Source of the DNA: Rodentolepis nana
Taxonomy: Eukaryota; Platyhelminthes; Cestoda; Cyclophyllidea; Hymenolepididae
Direction of reading: 5' to 3'
NCBI GenBank assembly: GCA_900617975.1
Contig: UZAE01012055.1
Location: 1 to 64,000, forward strand
Length of the DNA: 64,000 nucleotides
Under the pieces are notes generated by a model, which had not been told where the DNA came from, made no database searches, and saw only the letters and a program-made list of their open reading frames with translations. Shown in pieces: positions 23,484-37,248 of the stretch. The position numbers and the translations under genes were made by a program. How positions within the stretch are numbered: position 1 is the stretch's first letter; each line of letters begins with the position of its first letter.

Positions 23484-24769
23484 CTGTAAATTTTGGGATT
23501 AGAGAAAACACGAAATTGTTAATATCTGCGTTAAGTGGGCTTACAGTTTATGGTAGGGGGTTGGCTGGAGAGTTTTATGACATTATTACGCAGTTACAAC
23601 GAATTACCGACAATTGGTACAACACTTGTTTGAAAGATTGTTAAAATATGCTTTATCCGCTTGTAGGCGTGCTCCGAATTTTACCTTGGATGGAAAGAAA
23701 AGCAACTCGCTTTCTTTGGGTCATCAAATCTGAATCATCATTGCCATAACGGAAGTCAGATGATTTTTGGTGTCAAGAATTGTAATTTATTTTGAAAATA
23801 AAAGTGAAGCAGTATTTCATTGCGATCAATTTCTCAGTGGAAGTCCAAGCATTTTCAATAAATCTCAGATTACTAATTTATTTCAAAGATACACACACTT
23901 TTAAGTTTTGGAAGTGGAGGGGAATCACTTAAATAATGTGATTGCAATAAATGTTCACTCCGCTATAATTCCGAATCACACTCATAAAGTCCTTCTACAT
24001 GGACACAAATTAGTGTAAATGACGTTTAAAGTACACGAATTAAATTATGTCTTTGATAACACCGCTTAATTCTGCTCATTTCGGTAATGTCTCTAAGCGG
24101 GAAAATATTATGTGTAAGCTATATACTATTAGATCAAGGAAGGGGGATTGACGAAAGTTAATTTAATTTTCATACTTCGGAAATTTAGACGTCATGGTGT
24201 TTGTTCGCATTAGCGGCCTAATGATACCAGTGTCGGATTCTTCTGGTCAAATTTCAATTGTGCCTTTGAGGTTGGAGTTGGTTGAGAAAGTGTCAACGCC
24301 AAAAATTATGCGGTTAACGAAATGAGTCATAAGATAACCCATGAAATATTAGGATCACCTTCAAGCTCTTCATTTCACCATTTTTTCAATTAATAGTGCT
24401 ACAAAAGCTTATTTTAACTTTAATTATTGCAAATAAACTTCCGAAAAGCCTACACATTTCTCTTTTTACTTGATTTACATTTCAAAGCTACGTGACTAGG
24501 TACAATGACGATAATTTTCCATGAATAATAATGTGCAGAAATTCGTCTTTTACGTCAAATAATTTTATATATTAATGGAACGTTTAAATGATCTTCCTTA
24601 AAAAGCATTTCTGAATCTGAAATGAAGTAGGTAAAGAAATTACTTAAAATAAAGTTTCCTAAATTTTTTATCCCCTTTTAAATGATTGACTCGAATTTTG
24701 GTGCTAAGTTGTCAAATCATCAACCGGTCAGCTTGACGCGATCATGTTGAAAGGATGTGCAGAACTTAC
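23484..24769 (-). other. Intron between linker and Ig1 exons
   Basis: 1.3 kb, AT-rich, nothing recognisable seen. Confidence 0.65.
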
Positions 24770-24862
24770 GTGGTACGTAGTACATGGGCTCAGATGCTTC
24801 AGAGCCTTTAGCTCCAGCCCTGGTCTGAAACATCACCTTATTCGGTCGCCAGTCATCTTGAT
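24770..24862 (-). CDS. LAR-like RPTP exon: linker before Ig1 (common to both first exons)
   Basis: The acceptor ends GTACTGAAAG and the donor is CCAC|GTAAGT. The exon is 93 nt, phase 1 in and out, covering codons 49-80. It encodes DQDDWRPNKVMFQTRAGAKG then SEASEPMYYVP. The segment has no recognisable fold and sits between the signal peptide and Ig1, where vertebrate LAR has only a few residues. It is the first exon shared by both possible transcripts. The acceptor is less pyrimidine-rich than the others, so the 5' border is slightly less sure, but the phase agrees on both sides. Confidence 0.72.
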
Positions 24863-25852
24863 CTTTCAGTACTTTAAAAGTCATATCCAAATTGGCATTT
24901 CATTTCGATTTTGCGGTATGTTGAAATTGTATAATCAACAGATAGACACAGATAGATAGAAAGCGACCGAAATGTAGGTGGGAGAAAGAAAGGAACAAAG
25001 ATATTGAGAATTTTTTACAAAGGTGAAGACATTGTAGAAGAAAGTGCTACCGAGCAAGATATTACTTATAAATGCAACCCATCATGCATTTAAGATTTCA
25101 TGCAAAGTGACGTCACATTCAATAACGGTGGCATGCATATCTGATTTGGAGGGTGAGGGGTGGGGGCGGATTAACTGTATTTTTTTACACTTCTTTATTT
25201 TAACATTAGATTAACCTCAAAGGAAGTAAGATATGGTCCGTTTTAACCCGCAAATATATAAATACTACCGGAAATTAATGAAGTAGATAGCGTGAAATCA
25301 TTAATCATTTTGAAATCACTTTGTGAGATAAAGATATGGGTGAGGTAAGTTGAAGCGAAAAAAGAACTCACAAAAGCACGTTATAAAATTCTGCGCGCCC
25401 AGATCACCTTACACACGCTTAATAGGGCAAACAATGTTTTCTCCCATATCGAACTGCATATATTTGAGCTATTGACAATAAAATTTATTGATTAATGTTT
25501 ATTTAATTCCTTAAACCGGTAACTGAAAATCTAATTGAGTCTTGTTTTGACTTTTGGAGTATTATAACTCAATATTCAATGAAAGACCAGCACAATTTCA
25601 CTAATTCAATAATATTTTTTCTTGCATACTATTTCGATTGTGACACTTTTTTAAAAGATAAAAATTACTAAGTTTCGAGTATTTTATTGTAGTAAATAAC
25701 TCAAATTAATTTTAAAATTGCACCATTGGGAAGAATGAATAATTTTTACCAAAGTATGAATAAAATAATACAACAGAGAAAATATTTATATATATCGGTG
25801 AACATAATTGTATCGAAGTATCTATAAAATGCAAATATGTGTATGGTCATAC
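24863..25852 (-). other. Intron between exon 1a and the linker exon
   Basis: About 1 kb, phase 1. It contains a G-rich stretch near 25149-25170; nothing else seen. Confidence 0.6.
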
Positions 25853-25997
25853 CTTTACTAAGAAGAAGATCAGATAATTCATCCAGATCTTGGAGTGAAA
25901 AACCCTGTGCCGAGCATAACTTAATTACCGATATGAAGATTAAAACGCAACAAAGAATGAAGTGACGCAAGTCGGGAAGTTGATCTGAGCTAGTCAT
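25853..25997 (-). CDS. LAR-like RPTP proximal first coding exon (1a): signal peptide
   Basis: The ATG is at 25997 and the donor is AAAG|GTATGA (phase 1), giving 145 nt and codons 1-49. It encodes MTSSDQLPDLRHFILCCVLI, then FISVIKLCSA|QGFSLQDLDE and LSDLLLSK. This has a short polar N-region, a hydrophobic core (FILCCVLIFISVI) and a typical A-x-A/C-S-A-like cleavage site after about residue 30, followed by an acidic Leu-rich segment. It splices in frame to the exon at 24862. This start was chosen because the Met directly precedes the signal sequence; a possible acceptor-like CTCAG lies just inside the exon but would place a signal core inside the protein. Two CCAAT boxes lie 160-195 bases upstream. 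Confidence 0.75.
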
Positions 25998-26155
25998 AGG
26001 GTTGGTTTCAATTTTTCAGTTGTGTATAATCCCATGGATGAAAATTCTGCTTTCAAATACTTCTCTTCTACTGATAGGCTGTATGATTAATTCTAGAGTC
26101 CGAATGCGTTATTAAGTGGTAAGTGGATGTCTTGGTGTTTTATTAAGTCGGAGAG

Positions 26156-26190
26156 CCAATGAGAATTGAGTACTACTCAAGCTGGCCAAT
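26156..26190 (-). promoter_or_regulatory. Candidate promoter element pair for exon 1a (two CCAAT boxes)
   Basis: Two GCCAAT motifs on the plus strand (ATTGGC read on the gene strand), at 26156-26160 and 26186-26190, lie 30 bases apart and about 160-190 bases upstream of the exon 1a ATG. An AT-rich TTAATAAAAC lies just downstream of them on the gene strand, at about 26140-26150, and could serve as a TATA-like element. Paired CCAAT boxes are typical NF-Y sites. Promoter function is inference. Confidence 0.35.
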
Positions 26191-28737
26191 AGGACTTTCG
26201 GGCAAAAGTATGCTCTGCTATATCAGATAAAGAGATTAAGATGAATTTATGGATTATTAGATACATGATATTTTTTAAAAATATTAGTTTTCCGTATTAA
26301 ATTTTGCCTTAGAAGAATTTAGAGTATTCATAATATTTTAGCCAGATAAATGGAATATAAAAGATTTACTTGCTACCAAACAAAAAACATAAAATGAAAT
26401 AGTAATTAGAGCAAATATTTTCGCATCTGCATTAAATGCAGAATTAAATTTTAGGAAATCAAAATTGGTGCATATTTTTGAAAAAAATTTTAGTCCTCAG
26501 TAGAAGGATGTGGTTCCTTTCTCTACAGAGTGGTGGCAAAATCTGAAAATCTATCATTTTACTACTCTTATATCACGTAAATTCTGCAGAGAAGATCAAT
26601 GTATAGTGACTGGATTACTCAAGTGATCAGACGAGTCATTGGTAGAACAAATATGTGCTCATATTTGTTAGTTAATTTTCAAACTATAGTAATAATAAGA
26701 TTTTGTCCGTTTTCATAAATAAGGGGTAATGTACACATCAATTCAGTTGGCCAATGGAGGAGTTTCAAACGCAATGAACTATCTATTCCTGTTGAAAATG
26801 TCGAAATTGCAAATTAAAGTCTAGGTTCTGTCTGAAAAAAGGTAACAGATGAAAGCCTTATAGATCGGAATGCCAATCATTTCAGTGATAGTAATGAAGA
26901 TATGACTGTTTCCCATATAGAGGTTCATAAGGAGGCGATGAAGGAGGGGTTAATCTGATGATTTCTGTTCAGTGGAGCAGTGATTTCTCCTTTTCATATT
27001 GACCTATTTAGTTAATGCCTATTTATAAGTCTTGCGACACTTGTGCGAAATTCTAATGATTGTATAAGTGAAAGATATTATGATAAGCTACAAACTTTAG
27101 AATGATTTTAACGTATATAAGAGATAGTTTGCCATGAAAATGAATTTCAACTAAAGATTATGAAAAAAATAAGTTGCAAATATTATTTAATCAAGTTAAA
27201 ATAACGTTAATACAAGTAATATTTAAGCAAAATTTAAGGACCTCAAGAAATGCTATTTAGTGAAGTGTTGGAGAAAAAAAAACAAAATGAATAAAAAATA
27301 AATTTATGGAGTCATTGGGATTTTAATGAGATTTGAGTAAAATTTTTTTAGAATTACTTCATAATCGAAATGTTCATGGTCTGAACACTTGGACTGTTTA
27401 ATAGCCCCATGAACCAAGCATTGTGTTTTCAACTAATTTTGGACGCATTAGTTTGGTCAATTCATTTGTTTAATTTTCACTACCAATAATAAGTCGCTCT
27501 ACTCAAATAAAATAAGTAACAAATTATTTTACGTCCAGTATATCTCTCCCCATTTTTAATGAGAGAAATTGAAAGTGCGCGCATCACAGAATCGTTATCA
27601 TCTACCGTGCTTCTATCACTGCGACACACTCACACATTATGCATGCAGGGTATGAAAAGGGGGGTGGGCGATTGGTCCCTCCTTCCTTAGTCTCTCCTAC
27701 GCGCACACACCACTCTTTCTCCTACACATCTCTTAATGAATATTTAATGCTGATTTCACATAGCAACGGTGACTGTTTAGGAGCATACCATAGGTAAGTT
27801 TTTCAGTATGCACTAATACTGAATTTCCTTCCATAAATTCGCTCTTTGAAAATAACTATCAAGTACATATGAGAAAAGTATCCATTAAAAAGAGGTCTGC
27901 GTAATTGAGGCAGGATATTCCCATAAAGTGAAAGCTTTACATTAAATAAATTTAAATTCGCTTATTATCTTCTAAATCAACCGGTTATAATGAAAGAATG
28001 GGTTGGTAGGAAGATTCATCAGAATGAAATTGGTGGTAGCTATCTGGTCATAAATAACTCCTTCCACAACAGAGTGGAGTGATTCAGCTGCGATTTCCTA
28101 GTCGTTTATTTGTTCCCACAACTTTGTTACTGAATACGTAATCATCTGCCATGAAGCGTATATATGTTTACTAGCCAGATTATCTCTAGACATATTTTCT
28201 CATCACACCAGGAATTGCGCAATGTCGGAATTACAGGGATGGTCGTTTTAGATTAGTAGAAAGTGACAACGTTCCCTTAGTCAACCTACGGTCATCAATT
28301 AAAAAGAACAGTATAAAGGTTATCATATTTTTAATAGTTCCTTAGTCAAATTAGTCGACATATTGGTCTTAAATTTCACTGATATATGCTGAGAATACTA
28401 CATTGAGTTAAAGGTTCTGAAATTATGCTCCATCTCCAGTGCTCTATTCCACAACTGAAAATGAGTTTCCACTTGCATCTAATTAAGAGAAAAAGGATTA
28501 TTACAATACGCAAAAGCACTTTAAACTGATTTACGTTTTTGGAACTTTAAGTGAACAACAGCAAATCTGTGTTAACTTATAATGCAAATTTGCTCCTAAT
28601 TAAACTTCAAACATTTTAAAAATTGAGAGAATACGTAATCTACTTCCTCAAACCTGAAAAAATTTTTATGTTTGTGAGTAGATTTGAAATACGAGAGGAA
28701 GTTTAATCCTCTTATCTAAATAAAACAATTTTCTGTA

Positions 28738-28816
28738 ATATATATATATATATATATATGCATGTGTATATGTATGTATATATATATATATATATATATA
28801 TGCATGTACGTATGTA
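28738..28816. repeat. Compound TA microsatellite
   Basis: Two (TA)n blocks, each followed by TGCATGTRYRTATGTAT, i.e. a duplicated unit of (TA)n plus an alternating purine-pyrimidine segment. Confidence 0.9.
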
Positions 28817-30760
28817 TTCTAAAATAAAGAGATTTTCAGCTTAACGGGGAAAAGAAAATTTACGGTAATTAAGCAATCTGTCATTTTTGAAAGCCATCAT
28901 GAACATCCTTATAGCTAATGGACATGAGGAAGTAAGTATATTGAAACAGCAGATTAATTAATAAATTTAACTTTACTAATTGGCTTCGCACTGCCAAATT
29001 AAAGCTTCAAACATTAAAAATTTGATAAATGTAATCGGTAGACTGTTAGAAAATGCTATGGCTTTAAATGAAATAGATTTTCATAAATATTTTTAAAAAG
29101 CGATTTATAACACTTTCTAATGAGATCATTTTGGAAAGTTTTAATCTAATCAATTATTCATCCACCACATTGATTAACGCCTCTGCACAACCCTCAAGGT
29201 CATGTAAGGTTTTGAATTTTTTGATACTTCATTCGTGCAAACAAAACCTATTTTCATTTTGTTTTTATGCCGGATGAAGTCTAACCTTTTTAGACTCATA
29301 AGTAGTCATATATTCCTTAATAAGTTGTGCACACATGATTGAGCAAAATGTTTAATTTTTGTCTACATAATATTTTGCTACGATGCACAACTTCTCTATT
29401 ATTTGAAAATATAAATAATCATCCCTATAAACATGTCGAATTGTTACTTCAATTTCTTTATGGATAAAAAAATTTCATTTTACCAAATTATGTGAAAATT
29501 GGTCCACAATAAGTTCCCCTGAGACTTAATTGTTTAATTTGTGAAAGTTAAACAAAATATTAAAGTATTCATGAATTATCACCAAATTTTCTAATTTCAA
29601 GTTTTGCTTAATTATATTAATAAGGCTAACGAAACAAATTAATATTATTCAACTGAATCAATCAGACAATAATCATGAAAGAAATGTATGGATGAAAGGC
29701 ACAGGTCGACATAATTTTGAAGATAAATACAAATTTTCGTTCAAGTGCATTGAAGACTACTATTTTAGTCAAAACAGAGTGGCATTACTAGAATTTTTGA
29801 GCGTTTTATTAAATTTAGAGCAAAATTTTAGTCTATGTTAAAGTTGTTCTAACAACTCAGGAGTTAATTTTGAGTGAATCGTTGAGGTCTTATCTAGTTT
29901 CATCAAATTGCCTATAACTATAAGAATTGACAAAGCTATCTTGATCACCACTTTTCATAGTTCAAATTAAATTTTCTAAAGAAGTTGGGCACTATTCGAA
30001 GTGTTAATATTAGAACCTGCCTTTACTAATAGTATGGCAGAATATTTGATTGATTCAGAAAGTACTAAAATGCTGGAATACGTGTTCGAAAACACTTGTG
30101 TATATTTTTAGCAAATACCCGATTCACCTTATGCACATATTTATCCATCTGTCTGATTACTCAAACAGGTGTGCATAATTAGTAGGCTTTAAAAGGGTGG
30201 AGAAGCTTACCTCTAACAAAAGCCGTTCTGCTTCACCTATTTAATTAGAATGCTAGGTAACGTGTATTCATTTTATCTTCCTGCTCACTTTATCACCATA
30301 TGAGACCTGGATATTATTTTTTCATTGGTATAATATGTAAATAACTAAATAACGAAGCAATTCCGACTTTCAACTCCAATCATTTTAAGACGTCTCAACG
30401 AATTAGATAGCCCTTAGACTAATGCTTAACGTAAGTAGTAAGTGGACATGACCTGTATGAGAAAATTTAATTGGTCATAAAACCTCAATGTCTTGCCTGC
30501 CTGACCCCCATAAGTTTCTGCTTACATCGTCACCTTGACTACTAACTCGTGGTTCCTCGCTTCTCGTATTCGATCGTAACAGAGAAAATAAGCGCTTATA
30601 ATCTAGCTGCTAATGACACTATTAAAGACGTTCTAAAATACTGCTTAAGTGGTAATTACTTTCGCGTGTCTGGTCACATAAAGGCAAGCTAGTTAAAAGA
30701 TTAAGTTTGAAATACGTATTTCATCAGCTTGAGATTTTGACAAGGTGAATTCAAAGAGGA

Positions 30761-30771
30761 GGGGGGGGGGG
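30761..30771. repeat. Poly-G run (11)
   Basis: Eleven G in a row, preceded by AGAGGA. Confidence 0.9.
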
Positions 30772-33700
30772 TTGAATGAGGAGACGTTTACGTGCACGTC
30801 TGAAATACTAGATTTCTGGGTTTGATTTGTACTAGTGAGAAACTATTGGTTTGAAGAAGTAATCAACTGAGATTGATTTTAAATCCAAAGGACTCCAAAT
30901 ATGCCCACTTTCTACTTTTCTTGATTGAATTATGCAATTATAACCTACGTAGTTGTGAAATATAGCTTTCAACTTATTTATTAAAAAGTGTGACATGTAA
31001 TGTTGATAAACGTTGTACTATTAATGATCCTCCAAAACGATGAGATCCTCTTTTAAAAAAGCCACAATCTTTAAGAATTTTATCTTCAATACCAATAAAT
31101 ATTCAGAGCAAATAATTTGGTTCAAGCACATTTAATTTAGCTAACAAAATTTCAAATAAATAAAATTCACTCGATAATCACGAAGATCATTCACTTAAAT
31201 TACTAAAGATTGCACTCTTCGATTCTGTCCAAAAGTAATATCCCGATTTCACTTTAATTAGAATAAATTGGACACACTCCACACAGTATGTTGGAGCAAT
31301 AAGTTATTAATATGAAGTCTGCCACTTACGTTGGGCAAGCGCTTATATATTTAAAAAAGCCCTCTAAATATAAATCAAGTTGGGAATATAATTAAAATTC
31401 AATACAGCAAGCAACAATAAATAAGAAAATGGCAATAAATAATCTTTCTCATGATGAGAAAATAGAAAGACTTTGTGGGTTGGATTATTGAATTAAATAA
31501 ATCTATCCATTGCGAATGTGGGAAATAAATGCATGCTAGTTCATAGGAATCTCGACTATAAATCGGTGTATAAATATCAAATGGATTGAAATTTAATGGG
31601 CAGTTCACAATTCATGGCAACTGGTCTTAAGATGAAAATGCTTAATAACTCTCTTCTTTGGTGTGAAAGGAAATCCTATTATTTTACCGCTTTGGATAAA
31701 TTAGTAGCGCTACATTAATAACCGCGGCGTCTTAGGTACAATTGTCTACCTACATCATTTGAAAAAAGAGGGAGATGCAGATTAAATAGAGCCATGCATA
31801 AAAATTTGTAGGTAGATTAGATTGCAACCAATCAATGTACTTCTATCCGAAAGGCGAGATGATGGGTGGTCAGTAGGCCTCGTCAAAATTACTCAAAATT
31901 GTGTGAATTGGGCTTAAGGAAATACAACTTTACTTTTATTGATGCAATAATGATGTTAATCCACAAAAAGTTCCAACTAAAATGTTGAAATGTTTTAAGT
32001 AAACTTTAGGTTGGAGCGAAGTCCGTTGCTTGTCAGACTCAAAGAATTTCTCAGTCTCTAGGCATTTGCGCACCACTTACTTGTGTCCCTGCCTCAGACG
32101 TCGGTAGTTCCTCAAATGCTAAAAGCGTTAGAGACGATTGACTACGTTGTCATGCCTTATTTTGTCTTTTTCACATAATTCGGGATGTCCTCAATCAACG
32201 CTGACGCTTCGTGTTTCATCACAATTTGTGAATCCACTTCTTCCTCTTTTGCTGTCCCATTCCCTTCAACTTGTTTGATATAAGATTGAGTCTTCTCACT
32301 TAGTAAAATTTTGATATCTTTTTAGACTTATGATGCCCATTTGTTCTATGTGGGGAAAGCGCGTAGAACACTCGAGGCTAGTGCTTAAAAATTTAGGTTT
32401 TTATAAATTATGAGAAGTAAAAGAGACCACTTTTGTGTTTCCCTAAAGGTGAAAACAAGGTAGTTAATTTTTGACCTACCACCCTAATGAAAATAGTTTT
32501 ATATCATATTTAGGAAACTCTTGATGTTCAAATTTCCCAACTGGATCCTAAAAGCATCCCGAGTCCATAGAATGGACTTAAGTAAAGTTGAAGAAACGGT
32601 ATCTACTGCTTTCTCCTTAGCAATTTGATTTCTGCTATCTACGATCAATCATATCACTAGACGATCGCTCTGATGTGCATCTACTTTTAAACATCGAACT
32701 CGAAGGATGTTCGTACTTACCTCCGCGTCAGCTGATTTGCACACTCACACACGTTGTAAATAATTCACTAAGCAATGTGTAAATTTTAATTAGTACTGTC
32801 TATTGGTCAAGTAAATGAATTAAAGTCCACTTTAAGAGTGACCTAGAGCAAAAGTGGGCTAATTTGCAAAATAGGAGTTAGATTTAACTTATTTGCGAAG
32901 TTTAAGTAATTATAAATAATAAAGCCTTAAACTGAATTGTGCCATTCCAAGGAGGAAATTAAAAGTAAATTCAAAATGAAAACACACAAGCGCTTATTTT
33001 TCCTCAACGGGCAGAATAGGAAATTCGTGATAGAAATTTCTAAATTAAAAAGTTAAAATCGAATACGATTGCATGCTTGGCTCTTTTTCTGGAAAGTGAA
33101 TTTTAATTTACATGTGCAACTCTTCGCGCATGAATCGGTACGCAGGAATTAACTTAGGAAAATCGTGTTTTATGGGGCGTTTGGTAACTTTCCCAACAGG
33201 TAATAAAGTTGGGGAAATGGAGAGGGAGTGAGAGAGAGAGGCTAGGACCTCCTAACCAAGTCCTCTGACCTTAATTGACCCCCCCCCTTCCAATAGAACA
33301 GGGGTTTCTGACACCTTGAGTTATTCAGGTACTTGCTAATGAAAACTGCCTTTACAAATGAACGACTTAGCATTAGTCGCTCTAAGGGTTACGTAAATTC
33401 GCGAAGCCCACCTGGTTGAAACCACCTAGTGTACTATAGTGCAGTGGTTAATTTTTCCAAGACTTTAAGTTTGACATTTAAAAGTCTGTTTTGTTTTATT
33501 GAAGACCGAACTGCAAATGACAGGAGTTATCTTGGTATTTTGATAGAATATGATTGACGGCAAACTGCTACAAAAGATCATGATAGTTCTAAAAAATTAG
33601 GGTTGCTTTACAATGTTTTTGATGGCGCGGAGGGTAAACACATTCTTTCGTTCGACAAAAAAATAATGAGTGAATATATTTATGAAAAGGGGATCATATT

Positions 33701-35104
33701 TATTTGTGCAAATACTAAAATGTGCACGCATTTTTAATATGTTATGCTTTACCTTATAGAATTGAAATAACGGAGGACTCAGACTAGTGGAGTCAATTTG
33801 AGTTAACTATTAAAAATGCCAAATATGTCACTTTGGTGTAACTAATGACTCCACTTAATCAGAATTACTTCAAATTTAAAAAAAGTGTGAGAATGAAAAA
33901 CATATGTATCTACTTTTTCTATAATAAGCGGACAAATTTATGAAAAAAATCGAATGCAGAAGGACTCATTTTTTGCGTTCAAACAATACACTCGAGATCT
34001 GTTTAATCTTCTTCCCACTTCAAACCGTAGTGAATTGCTTTGTTCTCCCTTTTTGGGGACTTTCTCATGATTAAATATCGCAACATTATTAGTTTTGCAG
34101 TGGACAATGGACAATCATTGTAGGACACAATGCAAACTGAAATGGCACAAATTTTTGACAGTGCCTAGCGAAGAACGATAAAATGCCAACATTCTTTTAT
34201 CCTACTCGATGATATTGGAAGAAATATTGCTTGCGGGGAACAGTAAGTAAAACACTAGATGGATAAGACTATGGCATGTAGTCTATGAATTGGCTTAGAT
34301 CATCTTCTAATAACTTGGCTTTTATATTCGTAGTAACCTTCACTAAGAATAAACTATTGCAGTATAAGTGGTCCGAATTCATGCATTATTGAAAAAATAT
34401 GCTTATTTGAAAGTTTCCCTATTTTATTTCAAAGGCTTTAAGTAGACATAAACATTAACCTTTGTTATATTGGCAATGCTATGTGGCTGACTGATATCAA
34501 TGATAATGAGAAGCAATAAGAATTTATTATGGGGAAAATTAGAAAGATTCTGAAACCAATGGTAAATATTATTCATGGAAATCTATATGATCATATTTGG
34601 AATGCCTTCACCATAATAAAAAATTCAACTTTTTTTGAATCTAAAAAGTTGCCTGGAACTATTATACAATTGATGATACATAAAAGTTTGCAAGCCTCCG
34701 AATACAAGCCTCTTAGTTTTTAAGATTTACTGAAAAAACACCAATTTCAGTTGCAATTATTAATTTCTTCCAATAATATTGAGAAGGTTACTCGGATCAG
34801 GAAATTGTAATAAGGAAATGATAAAAAGAATTCTTCCACATTCGACATATTTGAGGCAAAAATTCACTTGCACCAATTTCCTACAGAGTGATGCAGGTTT
34901 TGTTAAGGTACTTTGTGGGATTTTGCGTGGTCAGCTTTTTTTGATCCTATCGATTATTGAAACTGTCGGAATTAAATGTCAGATGGTCATGAATAAGCCA
35001 TCAGGGAATCTTATGCACACTGAAATATGATTAGTGGAACTGACAATAAGCCCTTTTCCCTACCATTGTGCGGAAAAACCCGAAACCCCTTAAAGGTCAC
35101 TAAT

Positions 35105-35346
35105 GGGGGGGGGGGGTGATGGAGATAGGAGGCTCTGTGGGGTGGGGGTGAAGGATTGTGGGGGTAATTCAAGCGATTCTAACCTTTATGCCAACCACAT
35201 AATAATGGTAGGTGCATTAAGAGAGAGAGAGAGACAATCTAACTCAATCATCTATCTTTGAGAGTATTTATATGGGTGTTAGTTTTCTACTGCGAAATGG
35301 GAATTACGGCTAATCCGCAGAGATGGAGAGATAGGGGGGGGGGGGG
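35105..35346. repeat. G-run and GA-repeat cluster
   Basis: Twelve G at 35105-35116, G-rich TGGGGTGGGGG near 35140, (GA)7 at 35221-35234, and thirteen G at 35334-35346, all within 250 bases and 560 bases before the large assembly gap. Confidence 0.85.
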
Positions 35347-35876
35347 ATTAATGATTCTATTTGGGCTCTAGGAGGGAAATGTAAGATAGATATCAAAGAG
35401 AATAAACAATGATGCCAACTTATGACAACCAAGTTGTGGAATTCAGGAATAAGCCGTACATAAATTTAGGAAATTAACTAATCTTGTTTCCCTCTTATAG
35501 AGGTCAAGGGGAATAATTTAAAACCTATATAAATATAAATATCTAATTTTAAAAAGTCGACGATTTATGGATAATGTTTTAAGATCTGATTTTTCTTGTT
35601 TAAAACATCCTTTGGATTTAATCATTTGAAGTAAACATTCACCATCGAAAGAGTACTAAAATGATAAGGCGAATTGGTTGCCAATCAATACAGCCGATGA
35701 TTTGAATGTACCATTGTCTGATATAATTTTTGAAAGTGGTGTTCTAAAAGCCAGTTATCTAGTTACAGTTTTGGCTAAGAATTTAGGTTGGTTATAATAT
35801 TTGAATATCGTGTTGGTCGTGTTTTCAACGTTCGGAGAATTTCAGGCCATGTTATCTGTCTTTTTTTAAAGGATGG

Positions 35877-36140
35877 AGGGGGGTGGGGGTGGGGGGGGGG
35901 GAGGGNNNNNNNNNNNNNNNNNNNNNNNNNNNNNNNNNNNNNNNNNNNNNNNNNNNNNNNNNNNNNNNNNNNNNNNNNNNNNNNNNNNNNNNNNNNNNNN
36001 NNNNNNNNNNNNNNNNNNNNNNNNNNNNNNNNNNNNNNNNNNNNNNNNNNNNNNNNNNNNNNNNNNNNNNNNNNNNNNNNNNNNNNNNNNNNNNNNNNNN
36101 NNNNTGAGGGTGAGGGTGGGGGTGGGGGGTGGGGTGGGGT
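35877..36140. repeat. G-rich microsatellite interrupted by a 199-base assembly gap
   Basis: GGAGGGGGGTGGGGGTGG-type sequence leads into N at 35906-36104, and GAGGGTGAGGGTGGGGGTGG-type sequence follows. The same G-strand bias on both sides suggests that a longer G-rich tandem array collapsed in assembly. Any open frame through this interval is meaningless. Confidence 0.9.
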
Positions 36141-37217
36141 AAAATCCATCAATACTCATTTGTTTTGTTTATAAACTCGTAAGAGTAGAAAATTACTGAA
36201 AAACGAAGACGAGGGTAAGCATCTGCTTATTAGACACGCATTTAAGGTGCAAATAAAACAATTAAATTATTTCGTCAAGTCATTAAATGTTTGAAATGCT
36301 TTGAATGGTAGAGTTACAAATGACCTTCACTTTATGGGATGGTGACCTGTAAATCACTTTTATTCTCTTTTCACTACTTTTTCAATATAGCTAACTGACG
36401 GAAAGTGAAATTCCATCGCCTTTCAAAGTTAAAGGTATTGAGAGTTGGGTTGGGAAAGATAACTTTTATTTTCCCAAGTAATATACAAGGTGTCAATTTT
36501 CTTTATGATTACGAAAATAATTAATAACCTTACTTGCTATTTATATCCGCTAACTTTCATCTTTGTAATGTCGAAAATTTTTACTAACAAATAGTAGTTG
36601 GTGCAGCGAGAAAATGCACTTACTATCTTGTGGCGAATGGACCTGTTATAAAGAGAATGTTAAAATGAAAGCGTTTGGCCTAATAGCATACTCCACTCTA
36701 TTGGCACTTCCGAAAAAAATGCAAAATCTTGATCAGTTAATAAAACCGTTAAACGTGCTATTTACTTGAAAGCAGAGATAAGATATTCCATTCGTAATCA
36801 AATTTGACAACAAAGTCCTTAATTATGTACAACTTGGACGATGACTAACTGCACTTAGGAATAGTAAAGTCAAGTAATTTGATAAGTGCGTCGGTGAGCA
36901 TTCCCGAGACACACGATTTCTATAACAGCTATTCATTAATACCCGGTAGGAAGGCCAGTAAGGTGTATAAGAAAAGGTCTCCATTAGAGACGATAATTCA
37001 ACTGGCAACCTAAAAGAACGATACGGATAAAATTTTTATAAGCTTAGAAACAATGGTGGAGAATTGGAGAACTTATTATTAGATATTATAATTTAAATAT
37101 ACTTCCATAAATAGTGGCAAAATTTTTATTTCATTTCTTAAAAATTATATTATTTGATATAACTACTCAAGAATCTTTTAGTAATCTAACTTTATTCTTA
37201 TTGTTCCTTTAATCCAG

Positions 37218-37248
37218 CCCCCCCCCCACCCCGTCAGCTCCCCCCTCC
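37218..37248. repeat. C-rich tract
   Basis: A ten-C run followed by ACCCCG and CCCCCCTCC. Confidence 0.8.

Noticed and set aside
23411..23644. 77-codon plus-strand open frame over the Ig1 exon
   Set aside because: It is antisense to a well-supported exon and has no protein-like features of its own.
25980..25990. CTCAG acceptor inside exon 1a, which is also phase compatible
   Set aside because: Using it would place a hydrophobic signal core inside the mature protein; a first exon with its own ATG is the simpler reading.
35775..36174. Several open frames through the N gap
   Set aside because: They exist only because N codons contain no stops; the flanks are G-rich microsatellite.
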